Source: Toxotes chatareus | Taxonomy: Eukaryota > Chordata > Actinopteri > Toxotidae | Assembly: GCA_016801885.1 (NCBI GenBank) | Contig: CM028888.1 | Location: 9,940,170-10,004,169, forward strand | DNA length: 64,000 nt | Reading direction: 5' to 3' | Shown: one piece after another, positions 1 to 12,400 of the stretch | How the letters are laid out: every line of letters starts with the position of its first letter | Numbering within the stretch: position 1 is the first letter of the stretch | Translations under genes and position numbers: made by a program | The notes under the pieces: generated by a model | What the model was told of the DNA's origin: nothing | Database searches by the model: none | The model's input: the letters and a program-made list of their open reading frames with translations, nothing else

Positions 1-310
1 TCGCGATCAGGACTCTTGCTCGCCCACTCAAGGACATTCATAGAATTGTCCCTAAGCCATTCCTACATTGTCTTGACTGTGTGCTTCAGGGACATCATCC
101 TGTTGAAAGGTGAACCTTCAGCCCAGTCTAAGATCCTGTGCTCTCTGGACCAGGTTTTCATTAAGGAATATCTCTGTTCTTGGCTCCACCTGTCCCTACA
201 TTTGAAAACCAGTCCCACAGGATGATGCTGTCCCCACCATGCTCCACAGACGGGATGGTATTGAGCAGGTGATAAGCAGTGCCTTATGTTGCACATAGGC
301 CAGTAAATAG
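1..310 (-). mobile_element. Tc1-like transposase remnant
   Basis: The DNA reads, in reverse orientation, like the middle-to-late part of a Tc1-family transposase gene. The plus-strand phrases around 60-130 (low-20s to 40s bases after the start, 'cctgttgaaaggtgaacctt') and around 205-250 ('gatgatgctgtccccacc') match the familiar fish Tc1 consensus encoding the phosphate-backbone 'F-T-F-Q-Q-D' and 'S-I-M-L-W' segments. The reading frame is broken by several indels and stops, so this is a dead copy. The left end lies outside the window. This identification rests on remembered consensus, not on a search. Confidence 0.7.
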
Positions 311-380
311 ATGAAATGGGGGGAAATTCGCGCATTTGTCCACAGTGGTTTGCACCAGGCATCACACAAACCCTAAACAC

Positions 381-3247
381 TAACTCACATTGTATAACGC
401 AGTCACTTCTGTCCCACTGAGAGAGACCTTGTATAACTAACTAACCAAGAGAAACAGAGACACAGGCTCTTTGTTATGGCTCTAACCTCCTCCACCAGAG
501 GCTCTGGTTATCATATCTATACTGCTATATGCATAGGGCCTGTACTCCAGTCTTGTTTGCTATGGCCGCTGCTGATGAGAATGACCCAGCTGAATTCTGT
601 CATCTTAGAGGCCTTAACCTTAACTAAAGGCCTAAAGAAAGAAAAGCTCCATCGTACCTATACTTCTTCTGAATCAAGAACAAAGTTGTCAGAGGACAGA
701 CGTCTTTACTCTGAGGTGTGAGTTTTCATTTCAGCAGCAGACGTTGCTGCAGCCCCAAAAGCCTCAAGGTGTGAATATTTCTTCTCAGTCTCTAAAGTAA
801 ACTAGTTTATTTTCCTTACTATGTTGTATGAATTTCATACAGTATACTAAGGCAATGTACAGTTTGATTTGTGCAAATGATACCAGCTTCTCTGATAAAT
901 AGTATTTATAATAGTAGGACACTTTTTTGTCATCCCAATTCAAATGTCATTAAAATGATTTTTTTTAAAAAGTATTGAAGTGCAGTTCATAAAAGCATGG
1001 GTGCAGGGTGCAGGAAGTAGGGGGAGAAGTATTCCTCCATTTTTTTTTTTTTTTAAAGGACCAAACATACATGAAAATTGGAGGTTGCAAATTTCACATG
1101 TAGGAATAAACCCCTTTTTGCCTGTTAATGTACTGTATAGCCAAGCTTTTATTTAAAAAAAAAAAAAAAAACCTGCATCTTAATCCGAGACGTGGTAGGC
1201 AACGGGGGGCGCTGTGAAATTAGACAAAGTGTGACAGACAGTTAAAAACCACATTTTTTTTTCCTTTGTCTTGCTGCCATCGCCACAATACCTCACTTGA
1301 TCTCTCTCACTCTCACAGGCCTTGGTGAGACTCAGTCTCTGCTGTAAACATATAGAGACACAGCTGTTTTTGCTTGAGATAAATGTGCAGTTAGTTTGCA
1401 TTCAAACTTGCAACAAAACAGACTGGCAAGCACTTGCTTTTTTAAGTTTTGTTTTCTTACATAAATGAATAAAGACCAAATCATTTTCACATTTTTGCTT
1501 CTACCAGACTGTAGCTGCTTTTTCAGTTACAGTTGCTAAGTTGTCAGATGTTGACGATGTTCTATGTTTCTGGGAAAGTGTGGATACAATGTTCTGTGTG
1601 ACTACTAATCAGTACTCAGTGGGTGGTTATTAGTGTGTTCCTGCTGGTATCTAAGTCATTACAAAGTGTGTGGTTTTTAATGTGTTAAGTTTGTTAGGTA
1701 CTAAGTTTGTTTGGAGTTGTTGTAAGATTGTTGGTCCGGTGTCGTGTCACATCATTGGCACAGCTTTTCACTGCTGGACCACTGATGTTTATTTGCCTTC
1801 AAGAGCCCACGTACCAACTGTATTTCAGCTGCAGGCTTGCTAGCGTTTGATGCACCACTCATTCTCAGTGGGAATGGGTTTGTGTTTGTTTTCACCTCAG
1901 CGTCTGACTGAACTCCGTCATTCTTTCTCTTATTTTCTCCCAGTCTCTCTCCTTTTTCCTCTCATCTCATTACATTTATGAAGCAGGTTTTGCAAAAATT
2001 TTTGTCCCAAAATTGTTTTTGCTGCATCAAAAATAGTATATATAATATTAGTGGTAATTATATCAGCTGTATAATGGTAATATTGGAAGACCAAGTATGG
2101 TATGCTGTAACAGTCTAAGTAACTCTGATTGTTATATAACATAATATAAGTGCTGTTTCATGCATTGTGATGTGTAGGACAAATGCTTTGTTTTTTGCTT
2201 ATTATTATTACTATTATAGCTGTGATGGAGTAAAAAGTATAATTTTCTCTGAATTGTTGCTGCACTATAAAGCAGCATTCAGTTAAATTACATAAGCAAA
2301 ATACAAGTACCTCAAAACTGTACTTGTGTAGTGTAGTTATTTTCTATCATGTTTTGAGAAAACTCAGCATCCACAAGCACAACAGAGTCAGTGATGACAG
2401 GTAAAGAGTCTTTACTGAAATGTTCAAACAAACCAGACAGGTATCAGTACAGAGAGGTCACAGTCAGAACTGTGCAGGCAGGTGTGGCAGGGTATGGGAG
2501 CTAATGTGAGAACTGTGACACTTTCTGTTTACATGTGGGCATGTTGTGCTCCACCTCATGGTAATGATCACTAACATGCTTGCAGCTCAGTCTTGAATCA
2601 CAGTTACTACACATTCTCTGTGCTGTTGCTGAGGAGTTGAATAGTTAAGAGAATAGTCCTATTTCTTTTAAATTTAATGAGATGTCACTCAAATTTGATT
2701 TGTCAAATGTTCACATTTTAAAGTGTTTTAACCTGCTATTCTTAAAGGAGATGATGAAGTATTAACCTGAAGGGTTGATCTGATCTCAGCTCCATTTTAC
2801 TTTAAAGGCGTGTCTACACATTCACATAGAACACGTATTTATATGGTGAACCACAGAACGGAAACAAGAAAGGGAATCTGTTGATTTTGCTGATCTGTGC
2901 ACAAGTAAATCTTTTAATAGATTCTTTGATGAAATTAGATACTATGATGATCCAGACAAGTACAGTTTAAAAAAAAAATATATATTAAAAACTTACTGAG
3001 CATTTTAATCAAATAAAAGGTCCTCCGATGAAATTGGCTAACACATATACAATGGTTTCTTTCTTAAATCGGTGTCCATTTTAAGTCTTTGGAGTGTGTA
3101 TTTAATGATGTCTTTAACTTTTGCTATCTGTGTTCATATCTTTGTTAGTTATCACAGTTAGAAAGTCCTCTTGCATCAGTTGTGTTAAATAAAAGCTAGC
3201 CTGTTAATACTTGTGTCTTTGTAGTGTGGTAAGAGACCAATGTGTTA
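381..3247. other. non-coding stretch downstream of slc34a1-like gene
   Basis: AT-rich sequence with short poly-T/poly-A runs (about 1041-1055 and 1155-1171) and no reading frame or splice pattern that I can support. The right end borders the 3' UTR of the minus-strand phosphate transporter; a minus-strand AATAAA (plus TTTATT at 3248-3253) is a plausible polyadenylation signal about 200 bases past its stop codon. Confidence 0.5.
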
Positions 3248-3456
3248 TTTATTAACTATGAATGCCTTACTCATGCATGCCATCTTCCTTTTACAGTACA
3301 GTATCTCTCCTCATAGTGCAATGAGTTATTGCACCTAGTTACAGATCGCTTGGAAATTACATTTTTTTTAGCTCATGACTGTCAAACATTTCTCAAGTTC
3401 CTAACAGGCCATAAAATTCATAAAACATCTGGCACCTTAGACACAAGATAATAGCA

Positions 3457-6400
3457 CTACAGGTGAGTGCTGGTCAGTTGAGTGCCCTGATTGTTGGAGC
3501 TTGTGATGTCCTTGATGGACCACACTGCACCCATACTACAAATGTTCTCTGAAGACATGCTGTTTGTTGTGTTGCCTCTGTTGTTTTCCTCATTATGTTG
3601 TAGATCACAACATCCAGGTTTGCTGAGTCCTCTTTGCTTCTGCCAGCTCTCATCAGTCTCTTGTTCTTCCCCGTTCTGCTTCCGTTCCTCTCTTGTTTTT
3701 CTCCCAGAGTTGACAGTGATGGCCTCCAATGATGTTACTGGACCATCATTTCCCTTACAACTCCAACCTAGAAGCAAAACACAAAGCAGAGGGTAAGAAC
3801 GTCAAGTACAAGAGACAAGTAAGAGCTAAATCAGTGTTGTAATGCCAACAACAGAAAATAAAGTGGTTGAGTTTGTATCATAATAGTAGCTGAGATATTT
3901 ACCTCTCATTTGCCTGCACCACAGGGTCATCCTGGTGATGAGGTTATCCAGGGGTTGGAGTGAGGTCATCCAAACAGGGAGGAAGTCCCAGTTTTGCAGT
4001 GTGTGTGGCAAACACTCAGGTCTGCGTGCCTGGACCATGTTTACTGTTGCAACAGATACAATCACCATAATGACTGGCACTCCAATCCCAGTCATCACCT
4101 TCCAGCCAGCCATGGAGAGGGCAAACACGAGGGATGGGAGTAAGAGGAAGCAGAGGAGGAGGTACAAAACAGCAAACCAGCGGTACCTGTGCATGTGTGA
4201 GTTATGTTAGTTTATCTTTTCAACCACTGTGGAAATTGAAAATTAAAACAACTTCTGTTTTTTAAGTAATAGAATATTTTGCTTTCACTTGAAGGTCCAG
4301 TTACTGTCTTTTGCAATTTTGTCTGTTGTGAGTAAAAACAGAAACTATTGCTTCTCTTACCTGGCAGTGCAGTTGCCAAGGGCACAGGCCATACGGATGG
4401 GTAAGCGGGTGGCTGGTATGGGATACCACAGCAGGATACCAAGGAGGTTAAAGAAAAAGTGGCATAGAGCAACCTGAAACAAACATGGAAGATAAAAGGT
4501 GCTTGCAAAAGTCTGACACTACAAAAGAGCAAGTCAAACGGGGAGTCAGAAGATGAGAAAAGGTGCATCATATATAACAGATGACAGAAATCGCTCGGGA
4601 GATCCAAAAGGTAATGTGAACATATAGCCAGTGCACGCTATCTGTCTTCACAGGGAAATGTATATAAATCAGATGACAAAGGCTGTAAAAATTAATTCCA
4701 AATTCATCCAATATGAAGGACGCCCCAACAGCCAAAAAAGTGGTAGCCAGGTGTGTGCTGTCTTTAGATTAATAATGTTGAAGTTTATAAGTGTCAGGTG
4801 TAAAATGTAAAAGTTATATTGTTTCTTTAGTTCAGCTAATTTGAGTTGGAGTGGGTGTTCGCGTGCCTTTTTGGGTTTTGAAAATGACATCGGAGTGAGC
4901 GCTCCTCTTGACGGTTGGATGACTAGCATCTTGGACGCTCCGCTCAGCGGCGCTACGTGAGAGCAGTTGAGAGCAGTTAAGACAGGAACGGAGTGTCGCA
5001 GCTTATAAGTTTGTGGATGTTTGTGCACGCTTCGACCTTTGAACGCTACAGTCTGTAAGTATTATTGTGTGTAGTTTAAGTTGTGCATTTAGCGTGTTAT
5101 TGGTGTAGTATTTTATTTAGCGGCTAATTTACATATTGTTTAGCTTGCTTGCTCCGTTACTCTGTGAAATGTGTACTGTTTTTTGTTGTTTTGAGCGGAT
5201 ATTAATTTGCGTTATTTTCTCTGTTGTATTTCAGTTTTACAAAATAAAATAAATGACGGTGTGTCTTAAAACGACAACAGGCGCACTCGTTGTTTAATGT
5301 TAGCTGGCTGTCTAGCCTAGCAGGCTTACGCTTGGCGAGGGCAGCACAGTAAAAAGACTGAAACGCAGCGGGCTCAAGCATCATTAACATCAACCAACAT
5401 GAGTCTACGCTCAGGAAAGGGCTATCTCAAAGACTATGCCGCTATGCAGCAAAATGAAGCTTGTGGAGAGGAAGAAGTTGCTACAGCTAACGCAACCACA
5501 AGGCAGACACCTCTTCCAACATTGGATGCTAAGTCACAGTCATCTAAAGCCTCCACTAGGCTCTCCCAGAGATCATCAACAACCTCTTCAGCTGTTAAAG
5601 CATATGCTAAAGCTAAAGCTGCCAAGGCTCAACTAGCTTATGCTGAACGAGAGGCGGACATGATGAAGCAGAGAGCAGAACTGCTGAAACAACAGGCTGA
5701 CTTCAACGCTAGTCTACATATTCTGCAGTGTCAAAGAGCTGCTGCTGAAGCTGAAGCTACGGCCTATATGGAAGCTGAAATTGAAAGTGGTGAGCTCAAG
5801 TCTGATCCTCCTGTTGCAGAGGAGCCCATCAGTACATTTCAGCGCACTCATGACTACATCCAACAGTCAGAGTTGGTCTTTAGAGAAGAGCCATATTTAG
5901 GAAAAATAGATGAACTGAGAATACCTGATTTTAAACCGCCAGTGCTTCAGGGTATTCAAAACAACACACAGCCAGTGTACAAAGACACAAAAGAGGAGCA
6001 AACAGCAATCAGGTTTTCAAGTAATACTTACCTCCACAGTTCTCCAAAACACGCAATCATTCCTGAAAAGACATCTTTGCCAGAGCCTAAAGATACAAAG
6101 GAAGACTTTGCAAAATATCTCATACGGAGAGAAATGGTGAGTGCTGGCCTCCTGCAGTTTGATGGCAAACCTGAAAATTACTGGGCCTGGAAAACTTCTT
6201 TTCTGAGTGCCACTAAGGATTTGAATCTCTCAGCCAGAGAAGAGCTGGACCTTTTGACAAAGTGGCTTGGAGTTGAATCCTCAGAACAGGCAAAGAGAAT
6301 TCGTTCTGTGCACATCCTCAATCCTACAGCAGGTGTCAGCATGGTCTGGCAGCGCCTTGAGGAGTGTTACGGGACACCTGAGGTCATTGAAGACGCACTG

Positions 6401-9400
6401 CTCAATAAGATTGAACATTTTCCAAGGCTGACTAATAAAGATAATGTTAAGCTACGAGAGCTAAGTGACATTCTTCTTGAGTTGGAATGTGCTAAGGAGG
6501 ACGGGTCTCTTCCAGGGCTTGCATATTTGGATACAGCTCGTGGAGTAAAACAAATTGTGGAAAAACTTCCCTTTAACCTGCAAGAGAAATGGGCAAACGT
6601 TGGAAGCCAGTATAAGGAGGATCATGGAGTGGCTTTTCCTCCCTTTTTCGTCTTCTCCAAGTTCGTCCAAAAACAGGCAAGGATAAAAAATGATCCAAGC
6701 TGCACCATGTCTGCTACCAACAGTCAAGTTCCTTCCAGGTCAGAAAAGCCTGCACAGTTCAGTCGTAAAGCTTCTGTGATGGTGCACAAAACAGACATCC
6801 CTGCAGAGTCATCAGGAATGCAAACCAGTCGTGTGCCAAAGACATTGGAAGAACCAGATCGTCAGTGTCCCATACATAAGAAGCCACATCCACTGAGAAA
6901 ATGTAAACTTTTCAGGGGCAAACCTTTAGAAGAACGCAAAGCTTATCTCAGAGAAAACCGCATCTGCTATAGATGTTGTGGGTCAGTTCAACACATGGCA
7001 AAAGACTGTAAGGTGGCTGTCGAGTGTGTTGAATGCAACAGTGATAAACACATTACAGCACTACATCCAGATCCTCTTCCTGCAACCACACAGAGTGCTG
7101 CAGCTGTTAAAGATGACAGCGGGGAGCAAAATGGAAACTCATCGTCAGTCACATCAAAGTGTACTGAGGTATGTGGACACGATGACCGTTCACACTCATG
7201 TTCCAAAATCTGCCTAGTTAAAGTGTATCCTGCAGGAGAAGAAGAGAGGGCAGTTAAAATATATGCAGTGCTAGACGAACAAAGTAACAAGTCTCTTGCC
7301 AAATCAGAGTTCTTCACCCTTTTTAAAGTTAAAGGTAGCCCCACACCATACACTCTGAAAACCTGCTCTGGAAAATCAGAGACAGCAGGTAGAAGAGCTG
7401 TCAATTTCATCATTGAATCCATGGATAGGAAACACCGGCTTCCTCTACCGTCCTTAATAGAGTGCAACATGGTGCCGGATGAGAGGACAGAAATACCCTC
7501 TCCAGAGGTTGCACGTCATCACCCTCATCTGCTCCCAGTTGTTACCAAGATTCAACCTGTAGACCAAGATGTTCAGATTCTCCTGCTCTTAGGAAGAGAT
7601 ATTCTTCAGGTGCACAAAGTACGTGAGCAAATCAATGGGCCCCACAACGCACCATACGCTCAACGGCTAGACCTAGGCTGGGTCATCGTGGGAGAAGTGT
7701 GCTTGGGAACAGCACACAAACCATCAGAGATCAACGTCTACAAAACAAACACACTGCACAATGGTCGTACATCCTTTCTCAAGCCATGTCCTAACAGTGT
7801 CCACGTGAAGGAAGACTACAGTGACAAAGTAGCAGAGATGCCTGAATCCAGTCTCTTCAGCCTCGTTGAACCTGAAACTGACAATGAGATTCGACATGAA
7901 GTTACTACTCTGGCAACTAAAGCAACTCAGCCTCAACTTGGCTCGCAGCACTTTGAGCGATGCTCAAGCTGGAGAATACTATGTGAAACCATAGCCAGAC
8001 TCATTCATGTTGCAGCATCCTTCAAAGAAAAAGCAAGCAATGGAGAAAAGAAAGGATGGAAAGACACGCCCAGTCTGAAGGAGCTTTCACAGGCTAAAGT
8101 TGTAATTGTTCATTCTGTCCAGCACAAAGCATTTAAGGAGGACTTTAAATACCTGAAAGATGCAAAATGTGCTTAAGAAACTCAATCCAGTTGTGGATAA
8201 AGATGGACTGCTCCGGATTGGAGGTCGTCTTTCCTCTGCTGACCTCTCAGAAGAAGAAAAGCACCCACTGATTATTCCAAGAACTCACCACATTGCCACA
8301 CTACTCGTGAGATACTTCCATGAGCAAGTAGCCCACCAAGGACGACATATTACAGAGGGAGCTATCCGAGCAGCTGGATACTGGATAATTGGGAGCAAGC
8401 GTCTGGTTTCTTCTGTTATTCACAAGTGTGTTACCTGTCGCAAACTACGAGGTAGACTGGAAGAACAGAAAATGGCAGACCTGCCTGCAGACAGACTCAC
8501 TCCTGAGCCTCCATTCACCACTGTTGGTCTTGACGTCTTTGGGCCATGGTTCATCATGACACGCCGCACAAGAGGAGGAAGTGCAACAAGCAAACGCTGG
8601 GCTGTGCTTTTCACATGTATGTCAACCAGAGCAGTACATATTGAACTGAGTGAAACTATGTCAACTGACAGTTTTATTAATGCTCTGAGGAGGTTTTTCT
8701 GCATTCGTGGACCAGCTAAACTTCTGCGGTCAGAGGAACTAACTTTGTTGGGGCTTGTAAGGAGTTGGGAATAAACACAGACAACACAACAGTCAGGAAG
8801 TACCTCCAGGAGAAAGGATGTTCCTGGGTGTTTAATCCACCTCACGCTTCCCACATGGGTGGCTCCTGGGAACGGCTCATTGGCGTTGCTAGACGGATTC
8901 TGGACGCTACGCTGCTTCAGACAGGATCAACGCGACTAACACATGAAGTCCTGAGCACTTTCATGGCAGAGGTGATGGCAATCATGAATGCCAGACCCCT
9001 TGTACCGATATCCACTGATCCTGATAATCCAGCAATACTCACCCCAGCAATGTTGCTTACTCAGAAGATGAGTGCGGTCTCAGCGCCTTCAGGATGCTTT
9101 GAAGCTGCTCAGTTGTATGGAAAGCAGTGGAAGCAGGTTCAGTGTCTTGCTGACACATTTTGGAAGAGATGGAAAGGAGAGTACTTAGCCACTCTTCAGA
9201 GCCGAAGGAAGTGGACAAAGGACAGACCAAATGTCAAAGAAGGAGATGTTGTCTTACTGAAAGATGGACAGGCCCAGAGGAATGACTGGCCAATGGGACT
9301 GATCGTCAAGGTTTTGCCAAGCAGTGATAAGAAAGTCCGCAAGGTGGAAGTGCGGATTGTGAAAGACGGAACAGCTAAGGTTCTCCAAAGGCCAATCTCA

Positions 9401-12400
9401 GAGATTGTAGTTCTTCTGTCAGAGACTGAGTGAAAAGAGAACAGTTTAATGTTGTCAAAAGACATTTCCCTTCAAGTTGTTGTATATGTAGTGATATAAT
9501 GCTATTATATCAAGCGGGGAGTGTGCTTTCTTTAGATTAACAATGTTGAAGTTTATAAGTGTCAAGTGTAAAATGTAAAAGTTATATTGTTTCTTTAGTT
9601 CAGCTAATTTGAGTTGGAGTGGGTGTTCGCGTGCCTTTTTTGGGTTTTGAAAATGGCATCGGAGTGAGCGCTCCTCTTGACGGTTGGATGACTAGCATCT
9701 TGGACGCTCCGCTCAGCGGCGCTACGTGAGAGCAGTTGAGAGCAGTTAAGACAGGAACTGAGTGTCGCAGCTTATAAGTTTGTGGATGTTTGTGCACGCT
9801 TCGACCTTTGAACGCTACAGTCTGTAAGTATTATTGTGTGTAGTTTAAGTTGTGCATTTAGCGTGTTATTGGTGTAGTATTTTATTTAGCGGCTAATTTA
9901 CATATTGTTTAGCTTGCTTGCTCCGTTACTCTGTGAAATGTGTACTGTTTTTTGTTGTTTTGAGCGGATATTAATTTGCGTTATTTTCTCTGTTGTATTT
10001 CAGTTTTACAAAATAAAATAAATGACGGTGTGTCTTAAAACGACAACAGGCGCACTCGTTGTTTAATGTTAGCTGGCTGTCTAGCCTAGCAGGCTTAGGC
10101 TTGGCGAGGGCAGCACAAGGTGCTTTCTATGTAGCTTCTATGATATTGAGAGATGTTATCTCAGTGTCACCTGTTACCGTGTCAGTAGGTTTTTGCCGGG
10201 TGTTTGTGATATTTTGGGAGCTTTGGCATGGTGTGGCTGTATGGTTACTATGGTATTCTGAGTGGTCTGACTTCTGGGAAAGTTGTAAAGGCCATGTATG
10301 TGTTTTTTCCCCTCTGTGTGTATGTGTGTGTTAGCATATACCTGTGTCGCAGCTGCTAGCTTATCTCCTGGACTGGCCAGGGCTGCTAGTGTAGCTGTTG
10401 TTGTGGTTCCGAGATTGGACCCCAGGGTTAAAGGATAGGCCCTTTCAATACTGATTACACCAATCCCTGAGGGTTCATAGTATGGTTAGCAGTAGTCTGT
10501 ACAATCACTTCATTTCTGCATTTAACAAAATCTACACTTAGGTCGATTCAAAACAAGAAAGCAAGACACAAGAAGCATCAACTGTGTGAGCTAAGAGCAG
10601 GTAAAACCCAAAGGTAATGGGTTTTATAAAAGGTCAAACTACAACTTTAAAATTGTTAACGGTTAACTTAAATTTCAAGAAAACTGCTGATACAGAGTCT
10701 CAGGGGAAGAGACAAAAATTAAGTTATCCTTTAGCTTTAGCATAGTCAGTGGAACCAATTAGACCTCCAGTGGCAGGACGTCTAAGTACTCTGCAGTCGT
10801 AAGAGGGAAGAAAATAATCAAAATACACTCAAGTGCAAGGCAAGTAATCCCAATCTGCTTTTTGTGAGGCTTTTCTGTTGCACTGCAATTAATTAATACA
10901 CTTTAAGGAAATGGACATATGGGTTAAGTCTGCAACCGAACAAATCTCCTACCTGAGGAGGATTTTTAGCAAATGTGCTTAACCATGATCTGGCCAGTCC
11001 TGTTAATGCTGAACTGTAACAATGCTGTGGAGGTAATTTATTAACTGTTGGAGGTGGATAGCAAAACAGATGTTGCTACAGTTTCCAGTCACAAATGGCT
11101 CATTTCATGTACATGTTCTAAATTACGATTTAGCAAGTAGATTGTGCACTTGCAGATGTCTAGGAGACCCCAATTATAAATCAGGCATACAAATTACTTA
11201 AATTATATTTTCATTTAAAGTATATTTTCTCTTTTTACCCTTAATTTTTGTCTTTGTGTATGAATTACCTATGAGAGGAGTGATGGCAGAGGTGAAGACA
11301 GAGCTACTCTGAACCAAAAAGGTCATGCCTGCTCCCACTAGTAGAGCCAGATAACCTGCCAGCCAGGTAAAAGGGTAAGGGAAATCTACAGGACATGACA
11401 AGACAAGATGGGGAATCTTCAAAAAGTGAGAACTATATTCTCCTGTACATTGTCATTGTTAAAATGAAGATGACAATCTTAGATAAAGTTAAGGTTAGGA
11501 TAATTGGAAAAGCTATAGGTTTAGCTGTATTGCATTTGGGATCAGTGTTGTTGTATTCCTGCGTTACCTGTGTTAATAACTTTGTTAATAGCACCGGCCA
11601 CCTGGCCCTTCAGCAGAGAGTTGAGCAGTTTAACCAGTAGTATCAGACAGCTGCACAGCACCAACAGGGAGCAAGCCAGGAGGATCAGACCTATCGCCAA
11701 GTCTGACAGAGAGCAATCCACAAAGAGGTGCCTGCCTGAGTGGAGAGACACAGATATGATATCATGAGGGTCTGATGTAGAGATTGATGAGTGAGAAGCA
11801 AAATTTAAACTACCAAAATGTACAGGAAGGAAATTCGGCTGCTCTTTGGAAACAGCTGACAAAACTTCAAACTTAGTAATCAATGTGTTAGTGCAGTGCA
11901 TGTTGATGATTGATGATTGATGCACAAGTTAAATCTAGTCATTAAAACACAAGCAGAAGGGAAAATGCATGAGAGGATAGGAGATATGTTATTCTGTACA
12001 CATCAAAAAAACCTAAAATCACATAAACACTAAAAAGTGACAAAGTTGCATACATTTCTGTGTATGTTCTGAAAGGTTGTGTGTTCCCCAGGATGTTTCA
12101 TTGTCCTGTCAGCAATGATAAACAGGAAGAGTGCAGACTGAGGCAAAGAGACATTGGGAGAGTTTCAAAATGTAACATATGTACTTCTAGTTTTGCACAT
12201 TCAGTATATAAGCAACACTAAATTATAGATAATGGAACATACATGTAGGCAGCGTGACGTGTGTAACCAATCAGGTGTCATGTTTTGTTTTGTTTTTTGT
12301 GTTTTTTTTAGCTAGCACAGTGTCTCTTGGCACTAAACTTTCTCTGATTTAAGCAAGGCAAATATGTTATCAAGGGAATAGGACGTGAGAAGCAACAGAC

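Larger units (their letters stand above)
4754..10117 (+). mobile_element. BEL/Pao LTR retrotransposon, young, internally deleted
   Basis: Complete insertion bounded by two long terminal repeats (4754-5348 and 9522-10117) that start TGTGCT and end GCACA. The 5 bases AGGTG occur immediately before (4749-4753) and after (10118-10122), a clean target-site duplication. A purine-rich tract (about 9512-9521) precedes the 3' LTR. The inside encodes a Pao-type gag with zinc knuckle, an aspartic-protease region and an integrase, but the reverse transcriptase/RNase H region is absent and the pol part is split by frameshifts. The element is therefore non-autonomous. It lies in an intron of the slc34a1-like gene in antisense orientation. 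I saw no primer-binding site starting TGG right after the 5' LTR. Confidence 0.9.

Noticed and set aside
4669..5028. Minus-strand frame beginning MHKHPQTYKL, repeated at 9600-9797
   Set aside because: Both copies lie inside the two LTRs of the BEL/Pao element and are antisense noise; the duplication is explained by the LTRs.
5349..5372. tRNA primer-binding site after the 5' LTR
   Set aside because: The sequence does not start with TGG and I could not match it to a tRNA 3' end by eye.
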